DNA of 64,000 nucleotides, taken from Streptomyces cadmiisoli. GTDB lineage: Bacteria > Actinomycetota > Actinomycetes > Streptomycetales > Streptomycetaceae. The notes under the pieces were generated by a model. That model did no database searches. It saw only the letters and a program-made list of their open reading frames with translations, and was not told where the DNA came from. Below, piece after piece: positions 46,080 to 53,745 of this stretch. The stretch lies in assembly GCF_003261055.1 (NCBI RefSeq), contig NZ_CP030073.1:1054001-1118000 (forward strand). The letters are read 5' to 3'. The stretch's first letter is position 1; every line of letters begins with the position of its first letter. The translations under genes were made by a program, and so were the position numbers.

Positions 46080-47327
46080 TCAGGCCGTCCACAACTGGAC
46101 GGACCCGTCGGTCCCCGTGACGGCGAGGGTGTTGTCGTCACCGTTGGCGAAGGCCACGCTGCTGAGTGCGCCCTGGTTGGTCTCGCGCGTCAGGATCCGG
46201 GGGTTCATCAGGTCATTGAGGTCTTCCCACACACGCACGGTGCCGTCCGAATTGCCGGCGGCCAGGATGTATCCGGGCGCGTTGAAGCTCAGATCGTTGG
46301 TGTAGCCGACCGCGCGGGCCGCGTCCACCTTGCGCGGGCTCGCCGGATCGGCCACGTTCCACAACTGCACCGCGCCACGGGAGTTGGCGACGGCGAGGGA
46401 CTTCTTGTCGGCGCTGAAGGCGAGTGCCGTCACCGAGGCGTTGGTGACGACCTGACCGCCTTCGATGGTCCGGGGATTCGCGGGCACGGTGAGGTCCCAC
46501 AACTGCACCGTGCCGTCCGTGCTGCCGACGGCCAGGACGGTCCCGCTGGGATTGAATGCCAGACGGGTGACCGCGTGATCGCGTCCGGGCGCCGCGAGGG
46601 CCCTCGGGGAGCGGGGACTCGAGACGTCCCAGATGCGCACCGTGGAGGTGGAGCTTGCCACGACGAGGATCTTTCCGTCGGGGCTGTACGCGAGATCGGT
46701 CACCGCTCCCCCGTACTCGCCGTCCTCGCGCATCTTCAGTTCGGCCGTGGGGTCTTGCGGCCCTTGCATCGGGTTGCGCCACAGCCTGACGGTTCCGTCG
46801 TCGCTGCCTGCGGCCAGTACGGATCCCCCCGGGCTGAAAGCGGTCCGTGTGATCGGCCCGGAATCGGGGCTGACGAGTTCGGTCTTCTGCTCGGGGCGGC
46901 GCATGTCGAACACCGTGACGCTCCCGCGAGCCGTGCCCACGGCGAGCGTTCCCTCCGGCCCGAACGTGGCCCCCGTCGCGGCACTGCCCACCTGGAACGC
47001 CTGCTGCACCTTGGCCGGAGCGGCGGCCGGCCCGTACGGAGTGGCGGGCCGGTTCATCCAGCCCGTCCAGTATCCGGCCGACCCTCCGAGAGCCAGTCCG
47101 CCGACCAGGGACAGCAGTGCCACGCTGCGCATACGAAGCCGCGTCGGCTTCCACGCCGCGGAGATCGCCTGAGCGCTCCAGGTCGCCGCGTCAGGATTCC
47201 GCCTGGGTGGTTGTGCGGCGAGTGCCGCAAGGTGCGTATAGCGATATCCGGTTTCTTTCGGAGCGAGTGTTTCCGGTTTTGCCATACCGTCGAGCACTTG
47301 AGCTAGCAATCGACTACCGTTCGGCAT
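46080..47327 (-). CDS. membrane-anchored WD40-repeat protein
   Basis: 415 residues. The N-terminal about 70 residues are cytoplasmic-looking, one membrane span follows (SVALLSLVGGLALGGSAGYWTGW), then about seven WD40 blades (e.g. FSPGGSVLAAGSDDGTVRLW, YSPDGKILVVASSTSTVRIWDV, FNPSGTVLAVGSTDGTVQLWDL). The propeller is probably outside the cell. In Streptomyces such propellers often serve as scaffolds. Its ATG overlaps the end of the upstream membrane-protein gene by 14 bp. Confidence 0.9.
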   Translation of the reverse strand: MPNGSRLLAQVLDGMAKPETLAPKETGYRYTHLAALAAQPPRRNPDAATWSAQAISAAWKPTRLRMRSVALLSLVGGLALGGSAGYWTGWMNRPATPYGPAAAPAKVQQAFQVGSAATGATFGPEGTLAVGTARGSVTVFDMRRPEQKTELVSPDSGPITRTAFSPGGSVLAAGSDDGTVRLWRNPMQGPQDPTAELKMREDGEYGGAVTDLAYSPDGKILVVASSTSTVRIWDVSSPRSPRALAAPGRDHAVTRLAFNPSGTVLAVGSTDGTVQLWDLTVPANPRTIEGGQVVTNASVTALAFSADKKSLAVANSRGAVQLWNVADPASPRKVDAARAVGYTNDLSFNAPGYILAAGNSDGTVRVWEDLNDLMNPRILTRETNQGALSSVAFANGDDNTLAVTGTDGSVQLWTA

Positions 47328-47769
47328 TGTCCACCCCCGTGTTGGCGATGTCGCTGGCAGGGCTTTCCCCCTGTGTACGCGGTTCCGGAACAGACCGGGA
47401 CTCGCTCTGAGACGCGCCCGATTCCGCGGTGGTTCCCGGCTCTTGCGGCGCGAGATCGACCGCACTTCGACCGACGAGTACCTGTGCCAGCGCGGCGACT
47501 TTGGTCATCAACAGGGGGGCCGCCACCCCCAACATGAACGCCATGAAACTGTCGGTAATACGGCCCGCATCAGCGAAAGGTGCCGCCAGTGCACCGCTGA
47601 GGCCCAGCCTGACGACCACCCACACGGCATACACACGCAGTTCTGCCCGCGTCCATGGCCATACCCACGGCTTCTTGGCTGATGGCGGCCGTAGCGTGCC
47701 CAAGAACAGTGTCATTTCCGCCGCACCGCCCCCGAGAAGCGCCCACAGCACCGCCTCCTTAATTCCCAT
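47314..47769 (-). CDS. small membrane protein, hypothetical
   Basis: 151 residues with three hydrophobic stretches (AVLWALLGGGAAEMTLFLGTL, VYAVWVVVRLGLSGALAAPF, FMAFMLGVAAPLLMTKVAALAQV) and a polar, Ser/Glu-rich C-terminal tail. No known family recognised. Ends inside the start of the WD40 gene, so the two are probably made together and may interact. ATG 47769 is chosen; a TTG at 47787 is possible. Confidence 0.7.
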   Translation of the reverse strand: MGIKEAVLWALLGGGAAEMTLFLGTLRPPSAKKPWVWPWTRAELRVYAVWVVVRLGLSGALAAPFADAGRITDSFMAFMLGVAAPLLMTKVAALAQVLVGRSAVDLAPQEPGTTAESGASQSESRSVPEPRTQGESPASDIANTGVDNAER

Positions 47770-48144
47770 GGCCGGAAACGCTAGCAATACCAGTCCCCCG
47801 ACACCACTCGGTCACCAGGCACATTCATGAAGGCGCTTGCATCTGGCACATCCCTGCCGCGACGGAAAAGAACCCGACAAAAAAGAAGGAGAAAGGTTTC
47901 TGCGCAGGGGGAGAAAACTTCAGCACACAACAGGAGCGGTTGTCCGACGACCCAGATCGAACCCCGACGTGCATAATTCTGCCGTTCACGAAAGACGTAA
48001 TGGCAGTCGGCCTTGCGTGCGGCCGTTTCCCTCGGGGTGGGGCACTTCGGAGGTGCCGTCGGCCGCGCCGCTCACGATCGGCCGACAGACCGGCCGGCCG
48101 GCCGGCGACGCGACCCGGTCGGCGCGCGGCCGGCTCCCTTCCGG
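47770..48144. other. 375-bp gap with A-rich section
   Basis: Lower G+C than its surroundings at 47860-47930 (runs of A and G: AAAAAAGAAGGAGAAAGG). No gene with a defensible start, no clear dyad. It holds whatever promoter drives the membrane/WD40 pair, which I could not locate with confidence. Confidence 0.35.
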
Positions 48145-48621
48145 TCAGGACGCGACGTTGCGCAGCGCCACGGCGAGCTTCTGGAGGTCCAGGCCGACCA
48201 GATGGTCGAGGAAGTTGCGGCGTACGGAGGCCAGGTTGGTCGGCCAGGCCTCCTCCAGACGGTCGAAGCCGGCTTCGGTCAGGATGGCGTTCCAGCCACG
48301 TGCGTCCTGTTCGGACCTGACCCGCTCGATGAGTCCCTGGCTCTCCAACCGGATCGCCAAACGCGTCATACCACTGAGCGACATCTCGACCGCCGCGGCC
48401 AGATCGCCCATACGCAGCTGCCGGTCCGGTGCCTCGGAGAGGTTCATCAGCGCCAGGTACTCCACGAGGGACAGCTGCTGCTCCCGGAGCATGTCGGCAT
48501 CGATGGCGCGCGGCAGGGCGTAGACGACACGACTGAGCGAGCGAACCACTGCTTCTTCGTCCGGGGTGAGAGGTTGCAGCCGCCGCTCAGTGGGATCCGG
48601 CTGCCGTGCGGCGCGTGACAT
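48145..48621 (-). CDS. MarR-family regulator (paralogue A)
   Basis: 158 residues: LTPDEEAVVRSLSRVVYALPRAIDADMLREQQLSLVEYLALMNLSEAPDRQLRMGDLAAAVEMSLSGMTRLAIRLESQGLIERVR. About half identical to the MarR at 49783 and similar to the one at 6136. ATG 48621 stands 6 nt behind TAACAT, so the message is probably leaderless, and a dyad TTACT-N6-AGTAA (48631-48646) overlaps that -10. Downstream neighbour of the FMN reductase. Confidence 0.92.
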   Translation of the reverse strand: MSRAARQPDPTERRLQPLTPDEEAVVRSLSRVVYALPRAIDADMLREQQLSLVEYLALMNLSEAPDRQLRMGDLAAAVEMSLSGMTRLAIRLESQGLIERVRSEQDARGWNAILTEAGFDRLEEAWPTNLASVRRNFLDHLVGLDLQKLAVALRNVAS

Positions 48622-48630
48622 GGCTGCATG

Positions 48631-48646
48631 TTACTTGCCTGAGTAA
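48631..48646 (-). promoter_or_regulatory. MarR paralogue A operator
   Basis: TTACTTGCCTGAGTAA, with perfect 5-bp arms overlapping the -10 (TAACAT on the minus strand). The 300-bp gap to 48953 otherwise shows no gene. Confidence 0.65.
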
Positions 48647-48953
48647 AGAATCTGCCAGGACGTGCCGGAAAGGGGTGGGAGCCGACGGTCGAGCGCATGA
48701 CTCGACGCCAGCATACGAGCTGCACTTACGTCACACGTGTGTGAAACACACCCACCCAGCTCACCACTCCCACCCCGGGACGGACACACCGAACCGGTGG
48801 ACCCCGACGGCGTCACCACCACCGGGGTCCACCGGTCATACCCCCACCGTCACCTACCACCGCCTGCCGCTGCCGCACTCTTCCCCGTCGGCGGCCGCAG
48901 GCGACGAAGCGCTGGGCGACGGCGCTCTGCAACCGTGTTTCCGTGTGTACTGG

Positions 48954-49514
48954 TTACGCGGCGCGCAGCGGGGCGAGGGCCGCACTCCAGGCCCGCACCT
49001 GGTCCAGCGTGGTGTTCAGGGCCTCGACCTGGAAGTCGCCGGGCTTGAACTCGCTGAAGTTCTCGAAGTCGTTGAACAGCGACAGCGCGACCTGGGAACG
49101 GACGTCGGCCATCTGGAGTTCGGCCGCGACCAGGCGCAGGTGCTCCACGGCACGCGCTCCGCCCAGGGAGCCGTAGCTCACGAAGCCGACCGCCTTGTTG
49201 TTCCACTCCGCGTAGAGGAAGTCGATCGCGTTCTTCAGCACGCCGGACGTCGAGTGGTTGTACTCGGGCGTGACCATGATGAAGCCGTCGAACGAGTCGA
49301 TCTTGCGGGCCCACTCCAGGGTGTGCGGCTGGGCGTACTGCCCCATCGACGGCGGGACCATCTCGTCGAGGTGCGGAAGCTTGTAGTCCAGCAGGTCGAC
49401 CAGCTCGAACTCCGCATCGGTGCGCTGCGAGGCGATGCCGTAGACCCAGCGGGCCACGGCCTCGCCGTTACGCCCGGGACGGGTGCTGCCGAGGATGATG
49501 CCGATCTTGATCAT
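48954..49514 (-). CDS. NADPH-dependent FMN reductase
   Basis: 186 residues, flavodoxin-like: IGIILGSTRPGRNGEAVARWV (phosphate loop GSTRPGRNG), FIMVTPEYNHSTSGVLKNAIDFLY and VGFVSYGSLGGARAVEHLR. Reduces FMN, quinones or azo compounds with NADPH. Two dyads overlap its promoter, and MarR genes lie on both sides, suggesting induction by quinone or electrophile stress. Confidence 0.94.
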   Translation of the reverse strand: MIKIGIILGSTRPGRNGEAVARWVYGIASQRTDAEFELVDLLDYKLPHLDEMVPPSMGQYAQPHTLEWARKIDSFDGFIMVTPEYNHSTSGVLKNAIDFLYAEWNNKAVGFVSYGSLGGARAVEHLRLVAAELQMADVRSQVALSLFNDFENFSEFKPGDFQVEALNTTLDQVRAWSAALAPLRAA

Positions 49515-49562
49515 GGCTAACCCCTTCACGAAGGTGCCCCGGAGTGACGCCCGGGGATATAC

Positions 49563-49609
49563 TTGCTTCGACAAGCAACCTAAGGGGAAGTGATTGCTTC
49601 GTCAAATAA
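49563..49609 (-). promoter_or_regulatory. promoter of FMN reductase with two MarR-type dyads
   Basis: Minus strand TTGACG (49600-49605), 17 bp, TAGGTT (49577-49582). TTGCTTCGACAAGCAA (49563-49578) touches the -10, and TTGCTTCGTCAAATAA (49594-49609) covers the -35. The layout is the same as at the rhamnose operon promoter. Confidence 0.85.
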
Positions 49610-49782
49610 GTACCCGGAGGGAACGGTTCGACGTGACCAGGACCACATCCCGATGCACCCCGCCGACAACCGGCTCTCGGCATCAGGACGGCTGATGCCT
49701 CGCGGGAGCCGGAGGGCGGAGCGCACCGCCAGGTGCTCCGGCCGCTCCCAGTCCCGACCGCACAGATGAGGTGATGTCTTCC

Positions 49783-50256
49783 ATGGCACAGAGACCCGCA
49801 CCGGGCGCAGCAGCGGAACCGGTGCGACCACTGACCGCGGACGAAGAGGCCGTCGTCCGATGCCTTCCGTTCCTCATCTACGCCCTGCCGCGCGCCATCG
49901 ACGCCGACCTGACCCGTGAGCAGCAGATGTCCACCACGGAGTATCTGGTTCTGATGCACCTGTCCGAAGCGCCGAACCGTCAACTGCACATGGGCGACCT
50001 GGCGGACGCCTGCGAGATGTCACTCAGCGGCACGACCCGGATCGTGCATCGGATGGAGCGTGCGGAGTTCGTCAAGCGGTCGCGGTGCGGCCAGGACGGC
50101 CGCGGCTGGCACGCCACGCTCACCGACGCCGGCCTCGCCCGTTTGGAGGAGGCCTGGCCGACCAACGTGGCCGCCGTGCGCCGCCACTTCCTCGACCATC
50201 TGACCGACCTGGATCTCAAGCAGCTCGCCGCGGCCCTGCAGAAGGTCGCGACCTGA
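49783..50256 (+). CDS. MarR-family regulator (paralogue B)
   Basis: 157 residues: LTADEEAVVRCLPFLIYALPRAIDADLTREQQMSTTEYLVLMHLSEAPNRQLHMGDLADACEMSLSGTTRIVHRMERAEFVKRSRCGQDGRGW. ATG 49783 has GAGGTG upstream; ATG 49774 would be too close to that site. Divergent from the FMN reductase, whose promoter carries twin dyads, so it is the likely repressor there. Confidence 0.9.
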   Translation: MAQRPAPGAAAEPVRPLTADEEAVVRCLPFLIYALPRAIDADLTREQQMSTTEYLVLMHLSEAPNRQLHMGDLADACEMSLSGTTRIVHRMERAEFVKRSRCGQDGRGWHATLTDAGLARLEEAWPTNVAAVRRHFLDHLTDLDLKQLAAALQKVAT

Positions 50257-50324
50257 GCCGTGCGCACATCGAGCGCTCGACCGCTCGCACAGCACCCACC
50301 GTCGGCCTGCGGTCACCTGGGTGA

Positions 50325-50897
50325 TCAGCGCAGCAGCACACCGAAGACGACCGTGAAGAACGATTCGAAGGCCCGGGGCGAACGGTCGGCTCGGGCCGAG
50401 ATCAAGGCGCCCTCCCACGCGCTCAGCACGAAGCGCGCCAAGGTGGACGCCTCCAAGGTCTTCGACACCTCACCCGCCCGCTGGGCATCGGCGACGGCGA
50501 CGGCCAGCGCCTCGGTCCACGCCTCCAGACCGCCCCGCGTCGCGGCGCGCAGCGCGTCGCTGTGGTCGGCCACCTCGACAGCGAGGTCACCCACGAGGCA
50601 GCCACCCTGGAATTCCGCCCGGATGTTCTCGTCGCGCAGGAACTCGAAGTGCTCGCGCAGCCGGGTCAGCGGCGCGACCGAGGTGTCGCGCAGGGTCTCC
50701 AGCCGCCGGGTGATGCCGTACCTTTCCAGGGCTACGACGGCCAGAGCCTCCTTGCTCTGGAAGTGGTTGTAGAAGGAACCCTTCGGAGCGCCGGCGGCGT
50801 CGGTGATGTCCTTCACACCCGTCGCCGCGTAGCCGCGGGCGTGGAACTGCTCGACCGCCGCGGCGATGAGGTTCTCTCGCAGACTGGCTCTGGGCAC
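50325..50897 (-). CDS. TetR-family regulator
   Basis: 190 residues. HTH: NLIAAAVEQFHARGYAATGVKDITDAAGAPKGSFYNHFQSKEALAVVAL, the AcuR/YxaF-like GSFYNHF form. GTG 50897 follows CAGGAGG by 7 nt. Two matching operators (51010-51025 and 51145-51160) lie in the divergent region, one over its own likely promoter and one over that of the next gene. Confidence 0.93.
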   Translation of the reverse strand: MPRASLRENLIAAAVEQFHARGYAATGVKDITDAAGAPKGSFYNHFQSKEALAVVALERYGITRRLETLRDTSVAPLTRLREHFEFLRDENIRAEFQGGCLVGDLAVEVADHSDALRAATRGGLEAWTEALAVAVADAQRAGEVSKTLEASTLARFVLSAWEGALISARADRSPRAFESFFTVVFGVLLR

Positions 50898-51009
50898 CGA
50901 AGGACCTCCTGCCGTACAAGGTGGGCGATCACCTTACATCCGCCGTTCGCCCGTCGAACTGCCTGAGCTGCCGCTCTGCCGTCCAAGCTGCCCCCCTCGC
51001 CGAGAGTAC

Positions 51010-51160
51010 AAGACGAGCGGTCATTTTGAAGAGCTCGCCAGGGCTAAGCCGTCCGCCGCCGACTCGAGACCGTCTCTCCCCTCAACTCCTGGGGAAACCC
51101 GGACCCGGTGAGCGGGTACGCGCCTGGGTCGGTTTGCCTCGACTAAGACGACCGGTCATT
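51010..51160. promoter_or_regulatory. divergent promoters each with a TetR operator
   Basis: AAGACGAGCGGTCATT (51010-51025) and AAGACGACCGGTCATT (51145-51160) differ at one base. The second fills the spacer between TTGCCT (51134-51139) and CATTAT (51157-51162) on the + strand. The first lies between TTCAAA and TACTCT on the minus strand. Confidence 0.8.
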
Positions 51161-51233
51161 ATCGGGCTGCGGCACCAGCTCGCCTGGCACCCCCGTCACG
51201 GGGGAGGAACACTCTCAAGCAGGAGGAATCGTC

Positions 51234-51953
51234 ATGACTGATCTCACGGCCCAGGTCATCCGGGCGCACGGCGGCCTTGACCGCTTTCAGCAGTACGAGA
51301 CCGCAACGGTGGACTTCCGGTCCGGCGGAGGACTGTGGCCGCTGAAGGGCCAGGCGGGGATCTTCGATCGCGCCACGGTCCGGGTCGACCTCCATCGGCA
51401 GCACGCCAGTCACTACCCCTTCACCGCTCCGGGTCTGCGTACCTCCTTCACCGCCGAGCGCGTGGCCGTGGAGAACGACCGCGGCGAGGTGCAGTCCGAG
51501 CGCCTGGCGCCGCGGGACGCCTTCAAGGGGCACACCGTCGAGACACCCTGGGACGACCTGCACGTCGCCTACTTCGCGGGCTACGCGATGTGGACGTACC
51601 TGACCTCCCCCTTCACCTTTGTCTCCCCCGGATTCCGGACCGAGGAGCTGTCTCCCGTCACCGAGGCGGGCGAGACGTGGAGCCGGCTCAAGGTCACCTT
51701 CCCCGAGGAGATCGCCACCCACTGCCGTGAGCAGGTCTTCTACTTCGGCGAGGACGGATTGCTGCGCAGGCACGACTACACCGCGGAGGTCATCAACGGT
51801 GGGCCGGCCGCGCATTACACCTACGACCACGCGGAGTTCGGCGGAATCATGGTTCCGACCAGGCGACGGGTCCACCCGCTGGGGGAGGACGGGGCAGTGG
51901 TCCGCGACATCGAGCTCGTCACCATCGACATCGAGAACGTCGACTTCGCCTGA
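51234..51953 (+). CDS. conserved hypothetical protein under TetR control
   Basis: 239 residues, soluble, no signal peptide. Mostly beta-rich: ATVDFRSGGGLWPLKGQAGIFDRATVRVDLHRQHASHYPF, WSRLKVTFPEEIATHCREQVFYFGEDGLLRRHDYTAEV, YTYDHAEFGGIMVPTRRRVHPL. The overall pattern suggests a lipoprotein-sorting-like (LolA-type) half barrel that may hold a lipophilic molecule; this is a guess from the fold pattern. AGGAGGAATCGTC precedes the ATG. Confidence 0.7.
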   Translation: MTDLTAQVIRAHGGLDRFQQYETATVDFRSGGGLWPLKGQAGIFDRATVRVDLHRQHASHYPFTAPGLRTSFTAERVAVENDRGEVQSERLAPRDAFKGHTVETPWDDLHVAYFAGYAMWTYLTSPFTFVSPGFRTEELSPVTEAGETWSRLKVTFPEEIATHCREQVFYFGEDGLLRRHDYTAEVINGGPAAHYTYDHAEFGGIMVPTRRRVHPLGEDGAVVRDIELVTIDIENVDFA

Positions 51954-51978
51954 CGCCGACAGCCGTCCGCCGCCTGCT

Positions 51979-52048
51979 GTCTGCCGTCTGCCGTCTGCCG
52001 TCTGCCGTCTGCCGTCTGCCGTCTGCCGTCTGCCGTCTGCCGTCTGCC
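51979..52048. repeat. ten exact copies of the heptamer GTCTGCC
   Basis: A head-to-tail array of 7-bp units, 70 bp long, starting 25 bp after a stop codon. Partial copies (CGCCTGCT) precede it. Such arrays change length by slippage. Apart from it, 51954-52316 shows nothing I can defend. Confidence 0.95.
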
Positions 52049-52316
52049 GATCGGGCGGCTTCGTGGTGCCGGCCGGGGCCGAGCGGAGATACGGCCGCCG
52101 CGGCACGAGGGAGACGCACGGGCGGCCGTACCGGGCCCGCCCCGGCCGGTGATCGTGTCACCGACTCCGCCAGGGAAAGGCTCCTCAGAGTTCGCCGGAC
52201 GGGACAGTCGGGTCCGAAAATGCGGTGAACGTGATCGGCTCTGACAAAACACGGTGTGGGGCGGCGGGCGTGCGTTAAGAGTGAGGGTCGTTGGACGGCC
52301 ACCACTGGAGACACGT

Positions 52317-52496
52317 ATGACAACTGCCTCTGCGCAGCCGCCGGGGAGGGAGACGCCCGGCCCGCGACGGGTGTCCCCCACCGGACCGCAGACGACCGAG
52401 GACTGTCCGGCGCGGCCCAACGCCCGGCGGGTGGTGACGACGCGACGGTGGACGAGGCCCGGCACGCGTACCTGGCGGGCGCGGCAAGGCAGTTGA
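52317..52496 (+). CDS. hypothetical 59-aa peptide upstream of the sulfotransferase operon
   Basis: ATG 52317 has CTGGAG 6 nt upstream. Product MTTASAQPPGRETPGPRRVS followed by a Pro/Thr/Arg-rich stretch with one Cys. No domain. Its place 150 bp before a ligase-containing operon makes a precursor or leader peptide conceivable, but codon and composition evidence is thin. Confidence 0.3.
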   Translation: MTTASAQPPGRETPGPRRVSPTGPQTTEDCPARPNARRVVTTRRWTRPGTRTWRARQGS

Positions 52497-52645
52497 AGCC
52501 GTATCGGTGCCCGTACGCGGTCTGGAGCGGGCGAGCCGCTGGTGGCACACTCCTGAATCCGGGTTTCCACCGATTCGATCCGCGTCTCGTAGTCCGCAGG
52601 TGAAGTGCGCACGATTCAACACCGGTTGATGTGGAGGTCACGAGC

Positions 52646-53548
52646 GTGCAGGAAGCGCCCTTCGGAGCGGATCGGCCGACGCGTCGCCTGTTCTTCGTCG
52701 GTGGTGTGCACGGCCGGACGGGGACCAGCGTGGTCAAGCGGCTGCTGTGCGCCCATCCGCAGGTGAGTGCCGTGAGCGGTGGTGAGACCCGGATGCTGGA
52801 GGCCGTCAGTGAGGTCTGGCCGATGCTCGATCCCGACCTCGGATACACGCCGGGCACGGCGAGCACCGCTCTCGCGGAGTTCGCACAGCACGTACGCGAG
52901 ACCCTGGGGGACACGCCCGAGGTGCAGGCGGCGCTGACCGGCTTGTCGGCCGATCTCGGCGCCGGCTCCGTGCGGCTTGTCGGCAGGCCTCGGCTGCCGC
53001 TTCCGCCACCGACGTCTTCCGGCGACCTCGTGCGGTCCTTCGGCCGGTTCGTCACGGATGTGTTCGCGGCCTGCGCACTGGATCCGGCGCGCCCGTACCT
53101 GTGCGAGAAGACACCGAGCAACGCGCAGTACATACGCCGGCTGCGTCTGCTGTTTCCCGATGCCCGGGTCGTGGTCATGGTGCGTCACCCGGTCCATGTC
53201 GCGCTGTCCCACACGCGTCGCGACTGGGGCCCGCCGGACCCCGTGGAAGCGGCCCACTACACAGCCGCATACTTCCGTTCGTGGCGGGAGGCCTTCTCGG
53301 AGGATTCCGCCGTTCTGCTCGTGCGGCACGAGCGTCTGGTGTCCGAGCCCGGGCAAGTCCTCGAAGAGGTGCGCGCGTTCCTCGGCCTGACCGCCGACGC
53401 GGACTGGCTGAAGTGGGCCGGCGGCGCGATCAGGTCGTCCCAGGACCGCACCGCGTCACTGCCCGAGTCCGGACTCGCGGACATGCACACGGCCCTCGCC
53501 CTGGAACTGGAGCAGCACGGCTACCGCACCCGGACGGAGTCCTCGTGA
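52646..53548 (+). CDS. sulfotransferase (PAPS-dependent)
   Basis: 300 residues. 5'-phosphosulfate loop FFVGGVHGRTGTSVVKRLL (residues about 16-34) and 3'-phosphate site RVVVMVRHPVHVALSHTRRDWG (Arg180, Ser188) are those of the sulfotransferase_3 family. Transfers sulfate from PAPS to a hydroxyl or amine of an unknown acceptor. GTG 52646 has GGAGG 8 nt upstream; a GTG at 52631 overlaps that site. First gene of a seven-gene coupled operon: its stop overlaps the next start as GTGA. Confidence 0.88.
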   Translation: MQEAPFGADRPTRRLFFVGGVHGRTGTSVVKRLLCAHPQVSAVSGGETRMLEAVSEVWPMLDPDLGYTPGTASTALAEFAQHVRETLGDTPEVQAALTGLSADLGAGSVRLVGRPRLPLPPPTSSGDLVRSFGRFVTDVFAACALDPARPYLCEKTPSNAQYIRRLRLLFPDARVVVMVRHPVHVALSHTRRDWGPPDPVEAAHYTAAYFRSWREAFSEDSAVLLVRHERLVSEPGQVLEEVRAFLGLTADADWLKWAGGAIRSSQDRTASLPESGLADMHTALALELEQHGYRTRTESS

Positions 53549-53745
53549 CCGGCGGCAGTCGCTCACGGAGCGAACGCCTGCCGAGGAACCGGCCGGTTGT
53601 CCCGGACCGAGCCGACGTGACGCCGGTGCCGGACGCCCTCCCGGAGCGCCGCCGTCTCGGCGAGGCCGGTCCTGCGTCGCGCCGGTCACGGACCGCCGGG
53701 CGCGGAGGACCGGGAACCGGGCTCGTGGCCGAGGCGGCAGCGTGA
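53545..53745 (+). CDS. 66-aa basic protein bridging two operon genes
   Basis: Starts at the GTGA overlap with the sulfotransferase stop and ends at the GTGA overlap with the next gene, so it exactly fills the gap between them. Product TGGSRSRSERLPRNRPVV... is Arg/Pro-rich and ends GTGLVAEAAA. No domain recognised. The double overlap is the evidence that it is translated; the sequence itself is not informative. Confidence 0.55.
   Translation: MTGGSRSRSERLPRNRPVVPDRADVTPVPDALPERRRLGEAGPASRRSRTAGRGGPGTGLVAEAAA

Noticed and set aside
47837..48523. Plus-strand frame opposite the MarR gene
   Set aside because: Mostly antisense to the MarR gene, with an A-rich intergenic start and no domain.
51979..52048. 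Coding function for the heptamer array
   Set aside because: It lies after a stop codon and 7-bp units give a changing frame; no gene with a start codon uses it convincingly.
52256..52603. 115-codon frame before the sulfotransferase operon
   Set aside because: No ribosome site, biased composition, and it overlaps the better-supported 59-codon frame at 52317.
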